Source: Chryseobacterium sp. PMSZPI | Lineage (GTDB): Bacteria; Bacteroidota; Bacteroidia; Flavobacteriales; Weeksellaceae | Length of the DNA stretch: 36,090 bases | Direction of reading: 5' to 3' | NCBI RefSeq assembly: GCF_002835665.1 | Contig: NZ_PIZV01000075.1 | Location: 1-36,090, forward strand | Shown here: in pieces, positions 16,345 to 24,089 of the stretch | Layout of the letters: every line of letters starts with the position of its first letter | Numbering within the stretch: the stretch's first letter is position 1 | Translations under genes and position numbers: made by a program | The notes under the pieces: model-generated | The model's input: the letters and a program-made list of their open reading frames with translations, nothing else | What the model was told of the DNA's origin: nothing | Database searches by the model: none

Positions 16345-17637
16345 TTGGAATTCCATCCGTCAATCGAAAAAGCCAGCATTCAGGAGATCAAAAAGTTTCA
16401 GGAAGAGAAGCTTAGAGACCTTTTAATTTATCTTGAAAATTGTTCACCTTTTTATCAAAAGTTGTTCAGGGGAAATAATATCAATATTGAGGATATTCGG
16501 ACCTTAGAAGATTTGAAGAAAATCCCTACTACAACAAAGAATGATTTGCAACAGCATAATCACGATTTTTTCTGTATTTCTGCAGATAAGATTGTGGATT
16601 ACAGTACAACTTCAGGGACGCTGGGAGATCCTGTCACATTCGGATTGTCGGATAATGATCTTGAAAGGCTGGCATATAATGAAGCCATCTCTTTTGCATG
16701 CGCGGGAATTCAAAAAGGAGATGTGGTGCAAATGATTACCACCATAGACAAAAGGTTTATGGCCGGTCTTGCTTATTTTTTAGGATTAAGAAAAATGGGT
16801 GCGAGTGTGGTAAGAATGGGGCCGGGAATTCCTGAATTGCAGTGGGATTCAATATTTAGATATAAACCTAAATACTTGATCACCGTCCCATCTTTCTTAC
16901 TGAAAATGATTGATTTTGCCGAAAAACATGGTTTGGATTATAAGAATTCCAGTGTATATGGAGCTGTTTGTATTGGAGAAAGCATCAAAAATCAGGATTT
17001 TACGGATAATATACTTTCACAAAAAATTAAAGAAAAATGGAATATTAAACTTTTTTCTACTTATGCTTCAACCGAGATGAGCACAGCATTCACCGAATGC
17101 GAATATCAGATTGGGGGACATCATCATCCGGAACTGATCATTACAGAAATTCTTGATGATCTTGGAGCTCCTGTGAAAGAGGGAGAAAGTGGTGAGCTTA
17201 CTATTACCACCTTGGGAGTAGAAGCTATTCCTTTATTAAGGTTTAAAACAGGAGATATTGTAAAAGCACATTATCAACCATGTAAATGTGGGAGAAACAC
17301 GATGAGATTAGGCCCTGTAATCGGTAGAATGCAGCAAATGATTAAATACAAAGGAACAACACTCTATCCACCGGCACTGAATGATATTCTGAATGATTTC
17401 ACTAGTATTTTATGTTACCAGATTGTCATTCAGGCTAATGAAATCGGACTTGATGAAATTATTATCAAGTTAAGTACAGAAGAGGAAAATGAAAATTTTG
17501 TGAATGAAGTAAGAGATCATTTCCGCGCTAAACTGAGAGTAAGCCCTAAAATTGAAATTGTTGAATTTGATATTTTGTCTAAAATAGTGTTTAACCCCAA
17601 CAGCAGAAAGCCGATCACATTTATTGATCTGAGATAA
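16345..17637 (+). CDS. Adenylate-forming ligase, phenylacetate-CoA ligase (PaaK)-like
   Basis: A 430-residue ANL-superfamily enzyme that should activate a carboxylic acid through an acyl-AMP. The phosphate-binding loop is YSTTSGTLGDP (residues 86-96), the A5-like motif is STYASTEMS, and the adenosine-ribose motif is LLRFKTGDIV, followed by a CKCG pair typical of the PaaK branch and a short C-terminal domain. The start is TTG (MEFHPSIEKAS); no in-frame ATG exists nearby and the N-terminus is family-like. Given the tyrosine ammonia-lyase and ACP close by, p-coumarate or a related aryl acid is the likely substrate, to load the pigment starter; this is inference. It converges with the FAD enzyme across a strong terminator. 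Confidence 0.87.
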   Translation: MEFHPSIEKASIQEIKKFQEEKLRDLLIYLENCSPFYQKLFRGNNINIEDIRTLEDLKKIPTTTKNDLQQHNHDFFCISADKIVDYSTTSGTLGDPVTFGLSDNDLERLAYNEAISFACAGIQKGDVVQMITTIDKRFMAGLAYFLGLRKMGASVVRMGPGIPELQWDSIFRYKPKYLITVPSFLLKMIDFAEKHGLDYKNSSVYGAVCIGESIKNQDFTDNILSQKIKEKWNIKLFSTYASTEMSTAFTECEYQIGGHHHPELIITEILDDLGAPVKEGESGELTITTLGVEAIPLLRFKTGDIVKAHYQPCKCGRNTMRLGPVIGRMQQMIKYKGTTLYPPALNDILNDFTSILCYQIVIQANEIGLDEIIIKLSTEEENENFVNEVRDHFRAKLRVSPKIEIVEFDILSKIVFNPNSRKPITFIDLR

Positions 17638-17648
17638 ATTAAATAAAC

Positions 17649-17680
17649 AAAGAACGGTCTGGACTCCAGACCGTTCTTTT
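17649..17680. terminator. Strong bidirectional terminator
   Basis: AAAGAACGGTCTGG pairs with CCAGACCGTTCTTT, a 14-bp perfect stem with an ACT loop, A/T-flanked on both sides. It sits between two convergent genes and touches the stop codon of the minus-strand gene at 17679. Confidence 0.9.
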
Positions 17681-18935
17681 ATGATTGATTTTGTTCTTCC
17701 TGTTTTTCCAGTTTGATGAGGTTTGCAAGGTTCTTGATTACTGTATCATGCTTTTTCACAAAAGGGTTGTCTTTATTCCAGACATAGCCTGCCAATACAG
17801 CACAAATCTTTTTCTTTACATCCGGGTTTTCCGGTTGGTGGAAAAATAATTCCTGAAGATTTCCGGTATACCATTCTTTTACATAAGTAGTGAAAACATC
17901 TACACCATATAAAATATAGTCTGTATATTCTGTTTGCCAGTCGATTTTTTCACCGTTTAATTGTCTTAAAGCCAGTTTTGCGGCAAGCATTCCCGATTCT
18001 GTGGCAAAGGCCATCCCTGATGAGAAAACGGGATCAAGAAATTCGGAGGCATTGCCTGTTAACGCAAATCCGTCTCCGAAAAGATTCTTTACTGAGCAGG
18101 AATAATCTTTCAGATGTTTTGGCTCAAAAAGGAAATCTACATTTCCAAAACGTTTTACATAATAATCCGAAAGAGAAATTGCTTTTCTTAAAGCTTCTGC
18201 TGTATCTCCGTTTTCAGATAGTTTTTCAATATAATCTGTTGGGCCTACAATTCCTAGGCTGGTATTTCCATTGGAAAAAGGAATTACCCAAAGCCATACT
18301 TCCGTTTCAATGATGTCGAAAGATATTAAAGTTCCTTCTTCACCTACTTCTCTGTTGATATCATGTACATGAGAGAAAATAGCAGAGTGAGGAGACAATT
18401 TTGAAGGTTTTTCCAGATCTAATAATCTAGGTAAAACTCTTCCGTAGCCACTTGAATCGATGACGAATTTGGCGTGGATCTCTTTTGTTTCTCCATCTTT
18501 ATTTTTTACGGTTGTGATAGAATTTGTCCCTTCAAATTTGATGTCGATTACTTCAGTTTCAAATTCGAGATCAATACCTTTACTAATGACTTCCTGAGCA
18601 AGAGTATTATCAAAATCAGCTCTCGGAACCTGCCAGGTCCAATCCCATCCCTCTCCGAATTTATTACTGAAATCAAAAATGCAAACTTCATCACCACGAA
18701 GGAAACGTGCTCCTAACTTTTTTTCAAAGCCCATTTTGTCTAATGCCGGAAAAAGTCCCGCTTCATCAAAATGATCCATTACTCTTGGAATTAAGCTTTC
18801 CCCGACTACAAGTCTTGGGAATTTTGTCTTTTCGACGACTTTTACGTTGACGTTATTCTTCTTTAAGTATGAAGAAGATACGCATCCGGAAGGTCCGGCT
18901 CCGATTACAAGAACGTCAACAAATTCTTTGCTCAT
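17679..18935 (-). CDS. FAD-dependent halogenase/monooxygenase-like enzyme
   Basis: A 418-residue flavoprotein. The Rossmann FAD motif is VIGAGPSG (residues 10-17) and is followed by FPRLVVGESL (39-48), typical of flavin-dependent halogenases and related hydroxylases. KKLGARF (72-78) offers a lysine at the place of the halogenase catalytic lysine. W214-L-W216-V-I-P219 reproduces the WxWxIP halogenase signature. A second FAD motif (GDGFALTGNASEFLDPVFSSGM) is also present. It could chlorinate or hydroxylate the aryl or polyene part of a flexirubin-type pigment; halogenation is not proven because Bacteroidota homologues with this motif may act otherwise. It is transcribed alone, divergent from the ammonia-lyase, with overlapping promoters. 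Confidence 0.85.
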   Translation of the reverse strand: MSKEFVDVLVIGAGPSGCVSSSYLKKNNVNVKVVEKTKFPRLVVGESLIPRVMDHFDEAGLFPALDKMGFEKKLGARFLRGDEVCIFDFSNKFGEGWDWTWQVPRADFDNTLAQEVISKGIDLEFETEVIDIKFEGTNSITTVKNKDGETKEIHAKFVIDSSGYGRVLPRLLDLEKPSKLSPHSAIFSHVHDINREVGEEGTLISFDIIETEVWLWVIPFSNGNTSLGIVGPTDYIEKLSENGDTAEALRKAISLSDYYVKRFGNVDFLFEPKHLKDYSCSVKNLFGDGFALTGNASEFLDPVFSSGMAFATESGMLAAKLALRQLNGEKIDWQTEYTDYILYGVDVFTTYVKEWYTGNLQELFFHQPENPDVKKKICAVLAGYVWNKDNPFVKKHDTVIKNLANLIKLEKQEEQNQS

Positions 18936-18964
18936 CTTTGATTTTTTATTTTAATAATAACTTC

Positions 18965-19008
18965 TATCTTTGCCGCAAAATTAGTGACAAATAATTAATA
19001 TTTTACAA
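18965..19008. promoter_or_regulatory. Overlapping divergent promoters, FAD enzyme and ammonia-lyase
   Basis: The plus-strand -7 element TATCTTTG (18965-18972) drives the ammonia-lyase, with a TTG 24 bases upstream at 18938. The minus-strand -7 element TAATTTTG (18983-18976) drives the FAD enzyme, with a TTG at 19008-19006 spaced 22 bases. The two -7 elements are only three bases apart and face each other, so both polymerases cannot bind at once. Confidence 0.6.
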
Positions 19009-19033
19009 AATTATCAACTATTACTTTTGATTA

Positions 19034-20554
19034 ATGAAAATAAATAACTTTTTAGGACTGAAAGATTTTCAAGAAATTATCATTAAAAATGAAAAAATAG
19101 AACTGGATGATTCGCTTTTATCGAGAGTGGATGCTAGCTTTCAGTTTTTAAAGGAGTTTTCAAAAAATAAAGTAATATATGGTGTCAACACCGGCTTTGG
19201 ACCGATGGCTCAGTTCAAGATCAGTGATGAAGATACTCACCAGCTTCAATATAATTTAATCAGAAGCCATTCCTCGGGCATTGGAAATCCTTTGCCTGCT
19301 CAGGAAGTTAAGGCGTGTATGCTGGCAAGACTGAATACTCTGTCACTAGGGAATTCAGGAGTACACGAATCCGTTATTTACCTTCTCCAGGAATTGATCA
19401 ACAGAGATATTATTCCTTTGATTTTTGAACATGGTGGAGTGGGCGCAAGTGGAGATTTAGTTCAGTTGGCTCATCTTGCTTTAGTTTTAATCGGAGAAGG
19501 AGAGGTTTTCTATAAAGGAGAAAGAAAGGCGACAAAAGATGTTTTTGCTGTTGAAGGGCTAGAGCCTATCAAAGTAGAAATCCGTGAAGGGCTTGCTCTA
19601 ATGAATGGGACTTCAGTGATGTCGGGAATCGGTATTGTGAATGCTTATAAAGCTAATCAATTAACAGATATTTCCATTAAACTTTCTTGTGCTATTAATG
19701 AGATTGTTCAGGCTTATGATGATCATTTATCAGAAGCTTTAAATGGAACCAAGAGACATTATGGTCAGCAGAAGGTAGCAGAAAGAATGCGTGCCCACTT
19801 AGCTGATAGTAAATTAATCAGAAAAAGAGAGGATCACCTGTATACCCATTTTGAAGAGCAGGAAAAAGTATTTAAAGAAAAAGTTCAGGAATATTATTCT
19901 TTACGATGTGTTCCTCAGATTTTAGGCCCGGTGTTAGATACATTGGAATACACAGAAAAGGTTCTTGAGAATGAAATCAATTCTGCCAATGATAATCCGA
20001 TCATCAATGTTGAAGAACAGCATGTTTACCATGGTGGAAACTTTCACGGAGATTATATATCTTTAGAAATGGATAAACTGAAAATTGTGGTGACTAAGTT
20101 GACCATGCTTGCCGAAAGACAATTAAATTATCTTTTGAATGCCAAAATCAATGAAATCTTGCCTCCTTTTGTAAATTTAGGTAAATTAGGTTTCAATTTC
20201 GGGATGCAGGGGGTACAGTTTACGGCAACTTCTACTACGGCAGAGAGCCAGATGTTGTCGAACTCCATGTATGTTCACAGTATTCCGAATAATAATGATA
20301 ATCAGGATATCGTAAGCATGGGAACCAACGCTGCAGTGATCTGCAGAAAAGTAATAGAGAATGCTTTCGAAGTATTGGCAATTGAAGCTATTACAATTAT
20401 TCAGGCAATTGAATATCTTGGGTTTCAGAATAAGGTTTCGTCATCTACAAAAGAATTGTATGATGAAATCCGAAAAATTATTCCTGCATTTTCAAATGAT
20501 ATGGTGATGTATCCATATCTGGAAGAAGTGAAGAAATATTTAAAGGCAATGTAA
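19034..20554 (+). CDS. tal: Tyrosine ammonia-lyase (HAL/PAL family)
   Basis: A 506-residue MIO-dependent aromatic amino acid ammonia-lyase. The MIO cofactor forms from A138-S139-G140 (GGVGASGDLVQLAHLA). Family blocks YGVNTGFGPMAQ (49-60), NSANDNPI and QFTATSTTAESQMLSN are present. By memory the protein is very close to the characterised F. johnsoniae tyrosine ammonia-lyase, sharing LIRSHSSG, EIREGLALxNGTSVM and HVYHGGNFHGDYISLEMDKLKI. It should release p-coumarate from tyrosine, the aryl starter of flexirubin-type pigments. Histidine ammonia-lyase is less likely, since no hut genes are near and the substrate-side sequence follows the tyrosine enzyme. It heads the plus-strand run that includes fabG, ketosynthase and ACP. 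Confidence 0.92.
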   Translation: MKINNFLGLKDFQEIIIKNEKIELDDSLLSRVDASFQFLKEFSKNKVIYGVNTGFGPMAQFKISDEDTHQLQYNLIRSHSSGIGNPLPAQEVKACMLARLNTLSLGNSGVHESVIYLLQELINRDIIPLIFEHGGVGASGDLVQLAHLALVLIGEGEVFYKGERKATKDVFAVEGLEPIKVEIREGLALMNGTSVMSGIGIVNAYKANQLTDISIKLSCAINEIVQAYDDHLSEALNGTKRHYGQQKVAERMRAHLADSKLIRKREDHLYTHFEEQEKVFKEKVQEYYSLRCVPQILGPVLDTLEYTEKVLENEINSANDNPIINVEEQHVYHGGNFHGDYISLEMDKLKIVVTKLTMLAERQLNYLLNAKINEILPPFVNLGKLGFNFGMQGVQFTATSTTAESQMLSNSMYVHSIPNNNDNQDIVSMGTNAAVICRKVIENAFEVLAIEAITIIQAIEYLGFQNKVSSSTKELYDEIRKIIPAFSNDMVMYPYLEEVKKYLKAM

Positions 20555-20631
20555 CTATTAGCTGTGGTCAATTGTCTATAAAACAAATATAGCTAACTTA
20601 AAAAAACTAAAAACGAAATAAACACTAACGC

Positions 20632-21363
20632 ATGAAATGTGCAATTGTAACAGGGGGCTCCAGAGGAATCGGGAGAGCAATCTGTATAAAACTGGCTGAA
20701 GAAAAAAATTATCATATACTGATTAACTACGCTTCCAATGAAGCAGCAGCAAAAGAGACTTTGGCTAAAGTACAAGAACTGGGTGCTACAGGAGAAATTC
20801 TTAAGTTTGATGTGGGAAATGCTGAAGAAACACAAGACGTTCTGACCATATGGCAGGAGAAAAATCTGACAGCTGTGGTAGAAATTATTGTCAATAATGC
20901 CGGAATTACAAGAGATGGCTTATTTATGTGGATGCAGAAAGAAGATTGGAATAGTGTGATTAACACTAGCTTAAATGGATTTTTTAATGTAACCAATTTC
21001 TTTATACAGAAGTTACTTCGAAACAAATACGGAAGAATTATCAATATGGTTTCCGTATCCGGAGTAAAAGGAACGGCCGGCCAAACCAATTATTCTGCAG
21101 CTAAAGGAGCATTAGTAGGAGCAACAAAAGCTCTCGCTCAGGAAGTAGCTAAAAGAAATATTACTGTAAATGCGGTGGCACCAGGCTTTATCAAAACAGA
21201 TATGACGCAGGAATTTAATGAAGATGAACTTAAAGCAATGATTCCCGCAAATAGATTTGGTGAAGCAGAAGAGGTAGCAGATCTTGTTGTATTTTTGGCT
21301 TCTAAGAAAGCTTCTTATATTACAGGAGAAGTCATTAATATTAACGGGGGAATTTACTCATAA
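20632..21363 (+). CDS. fabG: 3-oxoacyl-ACP reductase (FabG-like SDR)
   Basis: A 243-residue short-chain dehydrogenase. TGGSRGIG (residues 7-14) binds NADPH, NNAG is at 88-91, and the catalytic triad is S141, Y154 and K158 (NYSAAKGA). The substrate-end motif VAPGFIKTDMT is typical of FabG. It would reduce the beta-keto group after each chain extension on the neighbouring ACP. It is probably a pigment-dedicated copy rather than the housekeeping fabG, because it sits between the ammonia-lyase and the ketosynthase. A 77-base gap separates it from the ammonia-lyase; a repeat element follows it. Confidence 0.92.
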   Translation: MKCAIVTGGSRGIGRAICIKLAEEKNYHILINYASNEAAAKETLAKVQELGATGEILKFDVGNAEETQDVLTIWQEKNLTAVVEIIVNNAGITRDGLFMWMQKEDWNSVINTSLNGFFNVTNFFIQKLLRNKYGRIINMVSVSGVKGTAGQTNYSAAKGALVGATKALAQEVAKRNITVNAVAPGFIKTDMTQEFNEDELKAMIPANRFGEAEEVADLVVFLASKKASYITGEVININGGIYS

Positions 21364-21377
21364 ATAATCTAACAATA

Positions 21378-21437
21378 TACCAATGTACGGTGTATCAATG
21401 TTGATTGAAATTCAATAAAACTATTGTTACATTGTTA
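21378..21437. repeat. Intergenic inverted-repeat element, copy 1
   Basis: Left arm TACCAATGTA (21378-21387) and right arm TTACATTGTTA (21427-21437) can pair imperfectly around a loop of about 40 bases. Related TNCATTGTTA words continue to about 21455. A clear relative lies at 22980-23038. It fills the gap between fabG and the ketosynthase. Confidence 0.65.
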
Positions 21438-21469
21438 GACTGCTACATTGTTAAATTTAATATGAACTA

Positions 21470-22690
21470 ATGGAAAATAGGGTTGTAATTACCGGAATGG
21501 GAATTTATTCCTGCATCGGGACGTCTTTAGAAGAGGTCAGGGAATCCCTATATCAAGGAAAATCCGGAATTGTTTTGGATGAAGACCGAAAAGAATTCGG
21601 TTTCAGATCGGGTCTTACAGGTGTTGTCCCTAAACCGGATCTCAAGAGTCTTCTTAACAGACGCCAACGCGTAAGCATGGGAGAAGAAAGTGAATATGCT
21701 TATCTGGCTACCATCGATGCATTAAAACAAGCTAACCTTGATGACGCATTTTTAGATACTCACGAAGTAGGAATTTTATACGGAAATGATAGTGTTTCCC
21801 AGGCTGTAGTAGAGTCAATTGATATTGCACGGGAAAAGAAAGATACAACATTAATGGGCTCGGGAGCGATTTTTAAATCGATGAACTCAACGGTTACCAT
21901 GAACCTTTCTACAATTTTTAAATTGAAAGGAATCAATCTGACGATCAGTGCGGCATGTGCAAGCGGGTCACATTCTTTAGGGCTCGCTTATATGATGATC
22001 AAGAACGGTTTTCAGGACATGGTTATTTGTGGAGGAGCCCAGGAAACCAATAAATATTCAATGGCAAGTTTTGACGGATTAGGGGTGTTCTCAGTAAGAG
22101 AAGATGAACCTACAAAAGCGTCAAGACCTTTCGATATGGAAAGAGATGGCTTAATCCCAAGTGGAGGAGCCGCTACTTTGATTGTGGAAAGCCTGGAATC
22201 TGCTCAAAGAAGAGGTGTTCCGATTTTGGCTGAAATTATAGGCTATGGATTCTCCTCAAATGGAGGCCATATTTCAACACCTAATGTTGACGGGCCTGCT
22301 TTAGCCATGGAAAGGGCTTTGAAGCAATCCGGTTTAAATGCTTCGGATATCGATTATATCAATGCCCATGCTACTTCTACCCCAATCGGAGATGCCAATG
22401 AAGCAAAAGCAATTTATGAAATTTTCGGAGGAGAAGTTCCGGTAAGTTCTACCAAATCCATGACCGGACATGAGTGCTGGATGGCGGGTGCAAGTGAAGT
22501 TATTTACTCAATACTGATGATGCAGAATGATTTTGTAGCTCCTAATATTAACCTGGAAAATCCTGATACTGAAGCTCAAAAGATAAATTTAATCTCAAAA
22601 ACAAAAAATCAAAAAATTGATGTATTTTTGTCGAATTCTTTTGGTTTTGGGGGAACCAATTCTGCACTAATAGTTAAAAAATTTGATTAA
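21470..22690 (+). CDS. Beta-ketoacyl-ACP synthase (KAS I/II type)
   Basis: A 406-residue condensing enzyme with a complete Cys-His-His triad: C163 (SAACASGSHS), H300 (NAHATSTPIGD) and H334 (KSMTGHECWMAGA). The GFGGTNSALIV C-terminal motif is intact. KAS I/II enzymes elongate acyl-ACP with malonyl-ACP. In this context it should extend an aryl starter into a polyene. MENRVVITGMGIYS is the normal N-terminus. It is followed by the ACP gene after only 5 bases, so both are probably translated from one message. No second, chain-length-factor-like ketosynthase is in the window, although aryl-polyene clusters usually have one. Confidence 0.93.
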   Translation: MENRVVITGMGIYSCIGTSLEEVRESLYQGKSGIVLDEDRKEFGFRSGLTGVVPKPDLKSLLNRRQRVSMGEESEYAYLATIDALKQANLDDAFLDTHEVGILYGNDSVSQAVVESIDIAREKKDTTLMGSGAIFKSMNSTVTMNLSTIFKLKGINLTISAACASGSHSLGLAYMMIKNGFQDMVICGGAQETNKYSMASFDGLGVFSVREDEPTKASRPFDMERDGLIPSGGAATLIVESLESAQRRGVPILAEIIGYGFSSNGGHISTPNVDGPALAMERALKQSGLNASDIDYINAHATSTPIGDANEAKAIYEIFGGEVPVSSTKSMTGHECWMAGASEVIYSILMMQNDFVAPNINLENPDTEAQKINLISKTKNQKIDVFLSNSFGFGGTNSALIVKKFD

Positions 22691-22695
22691 AAAAC

Positions 22696-22950
22696 ATGGA
22701 AAGGGAGAAAATTGTTGCCATCGTTAATGATTTTTTGGTAAATGAATTCGAGGTAGACGGAGACGAAATCAGTAACGATGCCAACCTTAAAAATACACTA
22801 GGCCTGGATAGCTTAGATTATATTGACATGGTCGTAGTAATTGAATCTAATTTCGGAGTGAAATTAGGAGAAGCAGATTTTAAGAAAATGATCACTTTTG
22901 ATGATTTCTATACTACGATTGAGAATAAGATTGCTGAGAAGAACGCTTAA
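22696..22950 (+). CDS. Acyl carrier protein
   Basis: An 84-residue acidic ACP with the phosphopantetheine attachment serine at S39 in LGLDSLDYIDMV. The helix pattern and the ENxxGVKLGEADFKKM-like second half fit the family. It starts 5 bases after the ketosynthase stop and is likely its dedicated partner rather than the housekeeping AcpP, which is normally next to fabF with a DSLD/xVEL motif. It would carry the growing aryl-polyene chain. Confidence 0.93.
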   Translation: MEREKIVAIVNDFLVNEFEVDGDEISNDANLKNTLGLDSLDYIDMVVVIESNFGVKLGEADFKKMITFDDFYTTIENKIAEKNA

Positions 22951-22979
22951 TTATTAAGTGAATTTTTATTCTATAAATG

Positions 22980-23038
22980 TACCAATGTAATAATGTAGCA
23001 GTGTTTTAGTCACACTCAGGAATATTGTTACATTGGTA
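22980..23038. repeat. Intergenic inverted-repeat element, copy 2
   Basis: TACCAATGTAA (22980-22990) and TTACATTGGTA (23028-23038) are perfect 11-base inverted arms around a 37-base loop. The right flank continues with related TGTTATATTGATAAATT. It resembles copy 1 at 21378-21437 and lies between the ACP and acyltransferase genes. Confidence 0.75.
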
Positions 23039-23064
23039 TACTGTTATATTGATAAATTGTATTT

Positions 23065-23949
23065 ATGAACAAGTGGAAAGGTAAATCTAAAGGGACGGTA
23101 TTAGGATACAAAATATTCGTCTGGTGCATTAGAAATATCGGAATCCGGAGTTCATATGCTGTACTTTATTTTGTTGCTGCTTACTACTTTCTGTTTCAAA
23201 AAAAGAGCAATCAATACATTCTTTATTATTTTCACAAAAGACTAAATTACGGATATTGGAAAGCCAAGCGTTCCATTTTTAGAAGTTACTTTACTTTCGG
23301 AACAGTACTGATTGATAAAACAGCCATTTCTGCCGGGCTAAGAGAAAAATACACCTATGAATTTGATGGTATTGAAAATCTCAGAGATCTTTTAGCCTCC
23401 AAAAAAGGAGGGGTCCTGATTAGTGCCCACATCGGAAATTTTGAAATTGCGGAACATTTTTTTGCAGATATTGATTTTGATTGTCAGATCAATCTGGTAA
23501 CTACAGATCAGGAAGTTACCGTTATAAAAGAATACCTCGAAAGTGTTGCTGTTAAAGAAAGCAATATCAAATTCATTTACGTCAAAGAAGATATGTCTCA
23601 TATTTTTGAGATCAACCAGGCTCTGGCTAATAATGAGCTGATTTGTTTTACCGGAGACCGCTATTTTGAAGGATCAAAATATCTTGAAACGGATCTGCTG
23701 GGGAAAAGTGCAAAATTTCCTGCAGGACCTTTTCTTATTGCTTCAAGGCTTGGAGTTCCTGTAGTGTATGTCTATGTGATGAAGGAAGATAACCTCCATT
23801 ATCATTTGTATGCAAGGGTAGCTCAAAATATCAAAAACCGTGATTCGCAAGGACTTTTACAATCATATGTCCAAAATTTGGAGGTAATGATCAAAAAATA
23901 TCCGCTTCAATGGTTTAATTATTTCGATTTTTGGGATGATGTTGATTAA
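23065..23949 (+). CDS. LpxL/HtrB-like acyltransferase
   Basis: A 294-residue member of the lysophospholipid/lipid A acyltransferase family. The Hx4E catalytic motif is H122-I-G-N-F-E127 (LISAHIGNFEIAE), and GDRYFEGSK and GPFLIASRLGVPVV follow. An N-terminal hydrophobic stretch (about 28-44, RSSYAVLYFVAAYYFLF) should anchor it to the inner membrane. Lipid A enzymes use acyl-ACP; in this pigment context it may move a polyene acyl group from the ACP or acylate a pigment part. Homologues of this type are usual in aryl-polyene and flexirubin clusters. Its exact acceptor is unknown. Confidence 0.87.
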   Translation: MNKWKGKSKGTVLGYKIFVWCIRNIGIRSSYAVLYFVAAYYFLFQKKSNQYILYYFHKRLNYGYWKAKRSIFRSYFTFGTVLIDKTAISAGLREKYTYEFDGIENLRDLLASKKGGVLISAHIGNFEIAEHFFADIDFDCQINLVTTDQEVTVIKEYLESVAVKESNIKFIYVKEDMSHIFEINQALANNELICFTGDRYFEGSKYLETDLLGKSAKFPAGPFLIASRLGVPVVYVYVMKEDNLHYHLYARVAQNIKNRDSQGLLQSYVQNLEVMIKKYPLQWFNYFDFWDDVD

Positions 23950-24089
23950 TTTTTCTATTTTTATCACCGAAAACTAATAAAAAACTAAAAACCATTGATA
24001 TTTATTGAGAATTTAAGATCATTAAGTGATATTTTCCAAATGGATTTTCTTAATTTCCGAATCTCTTAATCAAAAAAACACATTCTCTT

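Noticed and set aside
19034..20554. Histidine ammonia-lyase (hutH)
   Set aside because: No hutU, hutI or hutG nearby. The protein follows the F. johnsoniae tyrosine enzyme closely and lies among pigment-type genes.
20555..20631. Terminator after the ammonia-lyase (TTAGCT ... AGCTAA)
   Set aside because: The six-base arms are separated by a long loop and lack a T-run, so read-through into fabG is more likely.
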